Assembly: GCA_049318845.1 (NCBI GenBank)
Contig: JBMOFH010000283.1
Span: 1 to 5,454, forward strand
Origin: CAIOZW01 sp049318845
GTDB lineage: Bacteria; Acidobacteriota; Blastocatellia; RBC074
Reading direction: 5' to 3'
DNA length: 5,454 nt
The translations under genes were made by a program, and so were the position numbers. Every line of letters starts with the position of its first letter. Position 1 is the stretch's first letter. The notes under the pieces are model-generated. The model made no database searches. It saw only the letters and a program-made list of their open reading frames with translations, and had not been told where the DNA came from. Below are positions 1-5,454 of this stretch, piece after piece.

Positions 1-109
1 CTTAAAATATTTGGCTTACAAAACCCAGCCGGTAATACCCGGCCGGCGAAATTGCAGGAAAGGCTCGAAGACCAGCAATCCTGCTAAACTTTCGGCTGCC
101 CCTCCAACG

Positions 110-137
110 ACCGAAAATATACCGAAATTCACCGAAA
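110..137. repeat. Three helically phased ACCGAAA direct repeats
   Basis: ACCGAAA occurs at 110-116, 121-127 and 131-137, with start-to-start spacing of 11 and 10 bp, about one helical turn each. On the minus strand it reads TTTCGGT. All three copies therefore lie on the same face of the helix, as in tandem-site binding by some response regulators. Three T-tracts follow immediately (149-171), which could add DNA curvature. The array is about 270 bp upstream of the gene at 411, far for a simple activator site, and might instead serve a leftward gene outside the window. The repeats are seen directly; the regulatory role is inference. Confidence 0.4.
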
Positions 138-235
138 ACCACAAGCACTTTTTTCAACTTTTTCATTTTTTCTTCCGCGCTCAAAAGGAACGAAAAAGAC
201 GGTCGCCGGGTCGGCTCGTCGAGGACTATTCCGCC

Positions 236-264
236 TTCTCCGGTCTCCGAAACTGCGATATACT
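236..264 (+). promoter_or_regulatory. Possible weak sigma-70-type promoter for the propeller gene
   Basis: TATACT at 259-264 matches the -10 consensus at five of six positions. TTCTCC at 236-241, 17 bp upstream, matches the -35 consensus at only three of six. Transcription would begin near 271, giving an untranslated leader of about 140 nt that contains the repeats at 297-326 and the inverted repeat at 386-399. This is a consensus match by eye and could be chance. Confidence 0.22.
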
Positions 265-296
265 CCGCCCGCGTTTCAACCAGTATCCAACAGAAG

Positions 297-326
297 ACAG
301 AACATCAGTCAGAACACAACATCAGT
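297..326. repeat. Short imperfect direct repeat, 17-bp period
   Basis: The 13-mer at 297-309 (ACAGAACATCAGT) recurs at 314-326 as ACACAACATCAGT, 12 of 13 identical, with a 17-bp period. It lies about 85 bp before the start codon at 411, in the presumed leader. It could be a two-site binding element or simple local duplication; nothing in the sequence decides which. Confidence 0.4.
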
Positions 327-385
327 AAAAAACCTGGCGGTGAAGAGACTCCGTGAATATCGGGAGCTCGAATCGCCTGTCATAA

Positions 386-399
386 CGGCAGAACTGCCG
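386..399. promoter_or_regulatory. Perfect inverted repeat abutting the Shine-Dalgarno sequence
   Basis: CGGCAG (386-391), AA, CTGCCG (394-399) is a perfect 6-bp inverted repeat with a 2-nt centre. Its last G is the first base of the GAGGAGG ribosome-binding site of the gene at 411. As RNA it would fold as about five pairs with a GAAC loop, close enough to affect ribosome access; as DNA it could be a compact operator. The symmetry is directly visible; a regulatory function is inference. Confidence 0.4.
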
Positions 400-405
400 A
401 GGAGG
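399..405 (+). promoter_or_regulatory. Strong ribosome-binding site that fixes a TTG start
   Basis: GAGGAGG lies 5 nt before the TTG at 411-413, a near-ideal Shine-Dalgarno sequence and spacing. It supports the TTG as the true start rather than the first in-frame ATG (codon 19, position 465), which would delete most of the signal peptide. Confidence 0.8.
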
Positions 406-410
406 TCATT

Positions 411-1385
411 TTGATCAGATTGATTACAGGGATCGCGCTTGCAGGCGCGTTTCTGATCTGCGCAATGCCGATTCCGGTCACCGCCCAGGACCGGGGTGTC
501 CGAAGCGGTTATCGAGTACTTGGAGCGGACAAGAAGCGGGTCGCCATCATCAGTGAAAAGGGTGAAATCGAATGGGAGGTTCCCAATCCGGATGCGCGCG
601 AGGTCCACGATATCCAGTTGCTCGACAACGGGAACGTGATTTTCCAGACCGGATATACGACAGTGGTCGAGGTTGATCGGAACAAGCAGGTAGTCTGGAA
701 GCACGAATCGAAGCCGAAAGAAGGATACGACGGACGAGTCGAGATCCACTCATATCTGCGATTGAAGAATGGACTGACCCTGATTGCCGAGAGTGGGAAC
801 TCACGTCTGATCGAAGTCGATCGAGACGACCGGATCGTCAAAGTCATTCCCCTGACGGTGACAAAGACCAATGCCCATCGCGACACGCGCATGGTGCGCA
901 AACTCGATAACGGAAACTATCTCGTCTGTCAGGAGATGGAGGGGAGCGTCCGCGAATACGATGGAACGGGGCGAATCGTCTGGGAGTACAAACTGGAACT
1001 GGGTGACCGGCCACGCTCACCCGGGCACGGGGTCGAGGGGCATGGAGTCGAGGTCTTCGGTGCGGTCCGCCTGAAGAATGGACATACCCTGATCGCCGGC
1101 GGAAACAACAACCGTGTATTCGAGGTGGATAAAGCCGGACGTATCGTCTGGAGTATCGAACAGAAGGAGCTGCCAGGCATCACCTTTGCCTGGATGACGA
1201 CGCTGCAGGTATTGCCAGGCGGCAACATCATCATTGGCAATACTCACGCCGGGCCGGAGAATCCGCAGTTGATCGAAGTGACTCGCGACAAGAAGGTCGT
1301 ATGGACATTCAGGGACTTCAATAACTTCGGAAACAACCTGGTCGCAGCCCAGGTCATCGGTGTCAAAGGCAGAGTGATTCGATAG
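411..1385 (+). CDS. Exported PQQ-like six-bladed beta-propeller protein
   Basis: A 324-residue secreted repeat protein. The start is TTG, chosen because GAGGAGG sits 5 nt upstream and the resulting N-terminus is a good Sec signal peptide: a charged start (MIR), a hydrophobic core to about residue 18, and a likely signal peptidase I cut after VTA at residue 25. The mature part repeats a blade motif of the form L-x-N-G-N/T, a glycine/asparagine turn, then hydrophobic-E-V/Y-D and R/Q-I/V-V-W. Copies are at about residues 71-97, 118-146, 165-193, 221-249 and 268-300. A partial blade at 34-57 (ending EIEWEV) can be completed by the C-terminal strand near 312-318, so the fold is best read as six blades with Velcro closure. 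Histidines 66, 113, 156 and 211 precede blade motifs at roughly similar places. The pattern resembles the PQQ-like and arylsulfotransferase-like propeller families known from Planctomycetes and Acidobacteria, but the catalytic residues of true arylsulfotransferases cannot be confirmed. It could be an enzyme or only a binding scaffold. Confidence 0.85.
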   Translation: MIRLITGIALAGAFLICAMPIPVTAQDRGVRSGYRVLGADKKRVAIISEKGEIEWEVPNPDAREVHDIQLLDNGNVIFQTGYTTVVEVDRNKQVVWKHESKPKEGYDGRVEIHSYLRLKNGLTLIAESGNSRLIEVDRDDRIVKVIPLTVTKTNAHRDTRMVRKLDNGNYLVCQEMEGSVREYDGTGRIVWEYKLELGDRPRSPGHGVEGHGVEVFGAVRLKNGHTLIAGGNNNRVFEVDKAGRIVWSIEQKELPGITFAWMTTLQVLPGGNIIIGNTHAGPENPQLIEVTRDKKVVWTFRDFNNFGNNLVAAQVIGVKGRVIR

Positions 1386-1422
1386 GCCCCCACAGGGGTG
1401 GTTCGCGGACCGCCCCTGCATT
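1386..1422 (+). repeat. Palindromic intergenic repeat element, copy 1 (REP-like)
   Basis: This 37-bp element begins at the base after the propeller gene's stop codon. It has a GCCCC lead (1386-1390), a 3-bp spacer, a 24-bp near-palindrome (1394-1417) and a GCATT tail. The left palindrome arm AGGGGTGGTTCG pairs with the right arm through ten Watson-Crick and two G-U pairs, leaving almost no loop if fully paired. Copy 2 at 5417-5453 matches it on the opposite strand at 32 of 37 positions. The CCCC lead could also pair with the GGGG of the left arm, giving an alternative small hairpin. It may act as a transcription-ending or mRNA-protecting hairpin, but no T-run follows, so it is not a textbook intrinsic terminator. 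Its form resembles REP-type repeats mobilised by RAYT transposases; none is in the window. Confidence 0.75.
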
Positions 1423-1460
1423 TCCCTTTGCTCAACCTAAGATTAATTCAATCAAGTCCA

Positions 1461-1490
1461 TTTACTTCTGAAAAAAATGTGCAATAGTAT
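1461..1490 (+). promoter_or_regulatory. Possible promoter for the beta-helix/FN3 gene
   Basis: An AT-rich stretch (about 1430-1520) separates the two genes. TTTACT at 1461-1466 and TAGTAT at 1485-1490, 18 bp apart, each match the sigma-70 boxes at four of six positions. An overlapping TATATT at 1488-1493 is a better -10 match but lacks a well-placed -35. The leader would be roughly 45 nt. The base-composition change and a hairpin-forming repeat just upstream suggest an independent transcript. Found by eye only. Confidence 0.35.
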
Positions 1491-1542
1491 ATTGGTAACG
1501 AAAAGTCAGAAAATAATCACAACCTGACCAAGGGGCCCTGCG

Positions 1543-4500
1543 ATGCGACCAATCCTCAGACTCTTCACGCTGCTGATAACGCTGGTAGCTTTTACGCCTT
1601 ATGATCTCCTCGCCCAGACTGATCCACGCTACTATGACATCGGCACGCCAGTCGTGACAAACATCTGGGTCGACCCGGTCAACGGGAATGATGCCAACAA
1701 CGGATCGGCCCGCACACAGGCACTGCGCACGGTGGCGGCGGCCTGGAACCTGATTCCGTCTGGCGCGACGCTGAGCGGTTCCGGGCGCAGGATAATGCTT
1801 ACTGCTGGTAACTACCCGGAGTCGAGCCTCCCAAACTACCTCGAACGACGTTATGGAACAGCGGCCTTCCCGATCATCTTTCAGAGTGCCGATGGTCGCG
1901 GGGCAGCCATACTCCAGGGAGATCTCAACATCTTCGACTGCCGCTACCTCTACCTGATCGATCTGACAATCAGACCCGCGCCGGCAGGCGACGCGCTCCA
2001 TTTCGAGCAGTGTAATCGGATCCTGATGCGCGGGCTGGAACTCGATGGTGGTCGCTGGATAAGCGAGGGGCAGACGACAGCGGTTGCACACGAGACTCTG
2101 AAGATCAATCAGTGCCAGTACGTCTACATCGAAGATAGCAACATCCACGGCGCAGACGACAACGCCATCGATTTTGTCGCGGTTCAATATGGCCACGTTG
2201 TCGGCAACCGAATCCATAACGCCAACGACTGGGCAATGTATGCCAAGGGCGGCTCGGCCTACCTCAGAATCGAGGCCAATGAAATATATGACGCCGGGAC
2301 CGGAGGCTTCACCGCCGGCCAGGGGACCGGATTCGAGTTTATGACTGCGCCGTGGCTTCATTATGAGGCATATGACATCAAGGTCGTCAATAACATCATT
2401 CATGACACAGAGGGCGCAGGACTTGGAGTCAACGGCGGTTATAACATTCTGATGGCGTGGAACACCCTCTACCGTGTTGGCAGGCGAAGCCACCTCATCG
2501 AGGTAGTTCCCGGCAGCCGGAGCTGTGATGGTGACACGACACGCTGCCAGGCCAACCAGACGCTTGGGGGCTGGGGTGGCGCAGGTCTTGACGGGCAATA
2601 CCTGCCGTCACGGAACGTCTACATTTACAATAACATCATCTACAATCCAGCCGGCTATCAGAGCCAGTGGCAACATTTCGAGATTCGCGGGCCGGTAACA
2701 CCACCGGCAGGCAGCAATGTCCCTTCGCCGTCACTGGTCGATGTCAACCTCAGAATTCGTGGAAACATCATCTGGAATGGCCCAGCGGATCATTCATTGG
2801 GACTGGGCAGCAGTACGGGCTGCGCGGCCGGAAACGCAACCTGCAACGAGACGCAGCTTCTGGCCGACAATGCCATCAATACGGTGGAGCCACAATTGAT
2901 CAATCCGGCGGCGGGCAATTATCGTCCGCGGGCAGGCAGCAATATCGTGGGTGTAACGAGTTATCTCCCCGGCAATTTTGGCTGGAGTGACGCGCCAACG
3001 CCGCCAACTGTACCGGCCGGGAATTCAAACAACGTCATTGGAAGAGATCGGGATAACGCTGAACGAACCGGCGCCGGACCTGCTGGAGCCTGGCTGGTGG
3101 CGACCGGGTCGCTGGTCGCGCCAAGCAATCTGACCGCAACCGTGGTCTCATCGAGTCAGATCAATCTGAGCTGGACGGAGACGAACAGCAGCGAAGCGGG
3201 CTACCGCGTATTTCGGAGACTGACATCGGGGGCAACCTTCGTCGCGATCGCTGATCTTAGCCCGAATGTCACCAGCTATCAGAATACAGGGCTCTCCGCC
3301 GGCACCTCGTACACCTTCGCTGTCGCCGCTTTCGATAACAGCGGTCAGACTGCTCAATCTTCAAGTATTGAGGCCACCACACAGTCTGATCAGACCCTCG
3401 CCCCGACCAATGTGACGGCGACCGCAGTCTCTGCGACACAGATCAATCTGAGCTGGACCGACGCGGCGACCAACGAAACGGGCTACCGAATCCAGCGTCG
3501 CCTCACTTCCGGGACAGTGTGGACAAACGTCGCCAACCTGGCCATCAATGCCACCTCGTACCAGAACTCCGGACTGACGGCGGCAACCGGCTACACCTAC
3601 CGTGTCAGCGCGATCGCCCCCGGCGGCGCGGTGATCAGCGCGGCAGATGTTGCCGCGACGACCTTTGCCGTCACCGCCGCCCCAACCGGAGTTACCGCGA
3701 CAGCAATTTCAACCGGTCAGATCAATCTGAAATGGAATGATGTCGCGACGAATGAGACCGGCTACCAGGTCGAACGTCGCCTCACCTCCGCAACCGTGTG
3801 GGGCACTCCAAGCCCACTCGCGGCCGGAGTGACGACGTTCAGTGATACGTCAGGACTGGCAGCCTCGACGAGCTACACCTACCGCGTAAGCGCCATCGCC
3901 CCGGGCGGAGCGCTGGTCAGCGCCACGCCAGTCTCTGCAACAACCTCTGGCCCAACCGCCGTTCCAACTACCGTTACCGCGACCGCCTTCTCCTCCGCAC
4001 AGATCAATCTCAGCTGGAGGGATGCCGCGACAAACGAGACGGGCTACCGAATCCAACGTCGCCTCACGTCAGATACCTCCGACACTGCGCTGAGTATCGT
4101 CGCCAACCTTGCCGCCAACATTACGTCTTATCAGAACACCGGGCTCGCGCCATCGACCGGATATACCTACGTCGTCTCGGCCATCGCCCCAGGTGGAGCG
4201 CGGGTCAGCTCGGCAGAGGTTGCCGCGACGACCTATGCCCCGACAGACGCGCCAACCGGCGTGACCGCGACGCCATTCTCCGCCACCCGGATCGATCTCA
4301 GTTGGACGGATATTGCGACAAACGAGACGGGCTACAGAATTCAACGCCGCCTGACCACCGGAACAACGTGGACCCTCGTCACAAACCTTGGCCCCGGCGT
4401 CACGGCCTTCCAGAACTCTGGCCTTACCGCGGCGACTGCTTATTCCTATCTGATATCCGCCATCGCCCCTGGTGGCGCACTGGTAAGCGCGGCCGCTGTC

Positions 4501-5355
4501 GAGGTGACAACCCTCGCCGTAACCGCCCCTCCAACCGGTGTCACCGCGCGAGCCTTCTCCAGGTCTCAGATCAATCTTAGCTGGACAGACGCCGCGACCA
4601 ATGAGACCGGGTACCGCATCAACCGCCGTCTGACATCGGGAACCGGATGGACACTGGTAGAAACCCTGCCCGCCAATACGACCTCATTCCAGAACACGGG
4701 TCTTAGTACTTCGACAGGATACACCTACCAGGTCTCCGCCATCGCCCCAGGTGGCACTCTCGCCAGTGCGGCGGCAGTCGCCGCGACGACCTTTGGCCCA
4801 ACCGCCATCCCAACCGGTGTCACCGCGACAGCATTCTCTTCTACTCAGGTCAATCTGAAATGGACGGATGCGGCGACGAATGAGACCGGCTATAAGATCG
4901 AGCGGCGGCTGATCACCGATACAGCCTGGGACGATGTAATCACCCTCGCCGCCAATGCGAATGCTTACAGCAACACCGGACTGACCACTTCGACCAGTTA
5001 CACCTACAGAGTAAGCGCCGTTGCACCGGGTGGCGCGCTGGCAAGCGCGGCGACCGTCAATGTCACGACATTTGCCCCAACCGCGGCCCCGACCGGCGCT
5101 ACCGCGACGCCATTTTCAGCGAGCCGCGTCGATCTGAGCTGGACCGACGCCGCGACAAACGAGACGGGCTACCGCATCCAACGCCGCCTGACCTCGGGGA
5201 CGGTATGGACGCTGGTCGCAAACCTTGCGGCGAACGTCACCTCATACCAAAACACAGGACTTACTACTGCGACCGGATACACCTATCGCGTCTCGGCTAT
5301 CGCACCGGGTGGAGCGCTCCTCAGTGCCGATGAAGTCTCACTGGTAACTCCATAA
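1543..5355 (+). CDS. Secreted right-handed beta-helix protein with eight C-terminal FN3 domains
   Basis: A 1270-residue exported multidomain protein. The ATG start has AAGGGG (1530-1535) 7 nt upstream. A Sec signal peptide fills residues 1-24, with a likely cut after LLA. Residues about 41-475 look like a pectate-lyase-type right-handed parallel beta-helix: the opening VDPVNGNDANNGS motif and coils carrying N-N-I-I-H/Y, G-N-R-I-H, A-N-E-I-Y and G-N-I-I-W turns. A closing D-R-D-x-x-x-R-T...GA segment (about 502-516) recalls the end of other secreted beta-helix proteins. Seven cysteines all fall in this part: 133, 157 and 191, plus two CX6C pairs (328/335, 427/434). Residues 526-1270 are eight FN3 domains. 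There is no LPXTG, PEP-CTERM, autotransporter or type IX-like tail, as the chain stops at the end of FN3 domain 8. The fold suits binding or cleavage of polysaccharides, but no catalytic set can be named; surface adhesin or glycan-active enzyme are both possible. The fold call is firm, the function open. Confidence 0.88.
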   Translation: MRPILRLFTLLITLVAFTPYDLLAQTDPRYYDIGTPVVTNIWVDPVNGNDANNGSARTQALRTVAAAWNLIPSGATLSGSGRRIMLTAGNYPESSLPNYLERRYGTAAFPIIFQSADGRGAAILQGDLNIFDCRYLYLIDLTIRPAPAGDALHFEQCNRILMRGLELDGGRWISEGQTTAVAHETLKINQCQYVYIEDSNIHGADDNAIDFVAVQYGHVVGNRIHNANDWAMYAKGGSAYLRIEANEIYDAGTGGFTAGQGTGFEFMTAPWLHYEAYDIKVVNNIIHDTEGAGLGVNGGYNILMAWNTLYRVGRRSHLIEVVPGSRSCDGDTTRCQANQTLGGWGGAGLDGQYLPSRNVYIYNNIIYNPAGYQSQWQHFEIRGPVTPPAGSNVPSPSLVDVNLRIRGNIIWNGPADHSLGLGSSTGCAAGNATCNETQLLADNAINTVEPQLINPAAGNYRPRAGSNIVGVTSYLPGNFGWSDAPTPPTVPAGNSNNVIGRDRDNAERTGAGPAGAWLVATGSLVAPSNLTATVVSSSQINLSWTETNSSEAGYRVFRRLTSGATFVAIADLSPNVTSYQNTGLSAGTSYTFAVAAFDNSGQTAQSSSIEATTQSDQTLAPTNVTATAVSATQINLSWTDAATNETGYRIQRRLTSGTVWTNVANLAINATSYQNSGLTAATGYTYRVSAIAPGGAVISAADVAATTFAVTAAPTGVTATAISTGQINLKWNDVATNETGYQVERRLTSATVWGTPSPLAAGVTTFSDTSGLAASTSYTYRVSAIAPGGALVSATPVSATTSGPTAVPTTVTATAFSSAQINLSWRDAATNETGYRIQRRLTSDTSDTALSIVANLAANITSYQNTGLAPSTGYTYVVSAIAPGGARVSSAEVAATTYAPTDAPTGVTATPFSATRIDLSWTDIATNETGYRIQRRLTTGTTWTLVTNLGPGVTAFQNSGLTAATAYSYLISAIAPGGALVSAAAVEVTTLAVTAPPTGVTARAFSRSQINLSWTDAATNETGYRINRRLTSGTGWTLVETLPANTTSFQNTGLSTSTGYTYQVSAIAPGGTLASAAAVAATTFGPTAIPTGVTATAFSSTQVNLKWTDAATNETGYKIERRLITDTAWDDVITLAANANAYSNTGLTTSTSYTYRVSAVAPGGALASAATVNVTTFAPTAAPTGATATPFSASRVDLSWTDAATNETGYRIQRRLTSGTVWTLVANLAANVTSYQNTGLTTATGYTYRVSAIAPGGALLSADEVSLVTP
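3118..5352 (+). repeat. Array of eight tandem FN3-encoding repeats (about 279 bp each)
   Basis: Repeats begin at 3118, 3400, 3679, 3961, 4249, 4528, 4807 and 5086 (residues 526, 620, 713, 807, 903, 996, 1089 and 1182). Units are 279-288 bp; the last is 267 bp because it ends at the stop codon. Each encodes one FN3 domain: A/V/I/P-P-T/S start, the core tryptophan in L-S/K-W, a G-Y-R/Q/K motif followed by R-R-L, G-L before the S-Y/G-Y turn, and Y-T-Y/F. Domain 1 is a conventional divergent FN3 (N-S-S-E-A-G-Y, and no I-A-P-G-G). Domains 2-8 are far more alike, sharing A-T-N-E-T-G-Y and S-A-I/V-A-P-G-G. Domain 4 carries about three extra residues around a doubled T-S-D. Synonymous codons differ widely between units, so the DNA is less uniform than the protein. 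Such arrays usually act as spacers or carbohydrate-contact modules in extracellular enzymes and adhesins. Confidence 0.9.
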
Positions 5356-5416
5356 GCAGGAACCGCCGCTGGTAAACAGGGCTAACGCACTTTAACGTCA
5401 AGCAGCACCCAGAGTT

Positions 5417-5453
5417 AATGCAGGGGCGGTTCGCGAACCGCCCCTACTGGGGC
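5417..5453 (-). repeat. Palindromic intergenic repeat element, copy 2, inverted
   Basis: The core at 5422-5445 is a perfect 24-bp palindrome: AGGGGCGGTTCG followed directly by its reverse complement. Read on the minus strand, the asymmetric flanks (GCCCC lead at 5453-5449 and GCATT tail at 5421-5417) show that this is the same element as at 1386-1422 in opposite orientation, with differences only in the 3-bp spacer and two core positions. It begins about 60 bp after the stop of the FN3 gene and may form a 3' hairpin on its transcript, again without a following T-run in the visible sequence. The window ends at 5454, so further copies or a clustered pair may lie just outside. Confidence 0.8.
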
Positions 5454-5454
5454 T

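Larger units (their letters stand above)
1..410. other. Long non-coding leader upstream of the propeller gene
   Basis: No convincing gene is visible here. Open frames exist on both strands (11-328 plus, 2-184 minus), but they start at TTG, lack a good Shine-Dalgarno sequence at those starts, and give low-complexity basic peptides. The stretch from about 108 to 172 is rich in A and T, with T-runs at 149-154, 159-163 and 166-171, unlike the GC-richer DNA on either side. The rest holds short repeats and the expression signals of the gene at 411, listed separately. A gene further left may end outside the window. Being non-coding is an inference from absence of signal. Confidence 0.6.

Noticed and set aside
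2..184. A 60-codon minus-strand frame beginning M-S-A-E-E-K
   Set aside because: It starts at TTG without a ribosome site. An internal ATG at 164-166 has a weak GGAAG upstream, but the peptide is basic and unrecognised and partly comes from the T-tracts and ACCGAAA repeats. It is not enough to call a gene.
11..328. A 105-codon plus-strand frame in the leader
   Set aside because: TTG start near the window edge with no ribosome site; low-complexity, basic and unrecognised product, spanning short DNA repeats.
1386..1435. Copy 1 of the palindrome as a standard intrinsic terminator
   Set aside because: The stem is strong but is followed by GCATTTCCCTTTG rather than a continuous T-run, and the same element recurs elsewhere, so repeat element is the safer label.
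1462..2598. A 378-codon open frame on the minus strand opposite the beta-helix coding region
   Set aside because: It is long, but its translation is not like any family I recognise, it runs through the intergenic promoter-like region, and the plus strand has a signal peptide, recognisable folds and a ribosome site. It is best explained as a shadow of the plus-strand codon pattern.
3118..5352. Regular repeats that might suggest a CRISPR array or minisatellite
   Set aside because: The unit is about 279 bp, wholly in frame, diverged at synonymous positions and encodes clear FN3 domains.
1543..5355. A cell-wall or outer-membrane sorting signal on the large protein
   Set aside because: The chain ends directly after the last FN3 strand; there is no LPXTG, PEP-CTERM, autotransporter barrel or similar tail.

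Overview
The window looks like chromosomal DNA from a free-living, probably Gram-negative environmental bacterium with moderately high GC. Both genes encode Sec-exported proteins built from repeats: a beta-propeller, and a beta-helix joined to a fibronectin type III (FN3) tail. That combination is common in large-genome soil, sediment and mat bacteria such as Acidobacteria, Planctomycetes, Chloroflexi and filamentous Cyanobacteria. No marker gene is present, so the phylum cannot be fixed; this is inference from protein style only.

Layout. Positions 1-410 are a long leader with no convincing gene. It holds three helically phased ACCGAAA repeats, T-tracts, a short 17-bp-period direct repeat, a weak promoter candidate, and a 14-bp inverted repeat abutting a strong Shine-Dalgarno sequence. 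Positions 411-1385 encode a 324-aa exported protein read as a six-bladed PQQ-like beta-propeller, starting at TTG. Positions 1386-1542 are intergenic: a palindromic repeat element starts directly after the stop codon, followed by an AT-rich stretch with a possible promoter. Positions 1543-5355 encode a 1270-aa exported protein: signal peptide, right-handed parallel beta-helix (about residues 41-475), a short linker, and eight tandem FN3 domains running to the C-terminus. Positions 5356-5454 are non-coding and contain a second copy of the palindromic element in opposite orientation.

How the genes relate. They are co-directional, but a repeat element and an AT-rich promoter-like region lie between them, so they need not be one operon. 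Both products should act outside the cytoplasm. The large protein resembles cell-surface or secreted polysaccharide-binding or polysaccharide-cleaving proteins; the propeller could be a periplasmic enzyme or a binding scaffold. No catalytic assignment is possible from sequence alone.

The most notable observations are the two inverted copies of a 37-bp palindromic element bracketing the large gene, and a hidden three-domain periodicity in the FN3 array, suggesting growth by copying a three-domain block. I found no defence system, CRISPR array, RNA gene or transposase.
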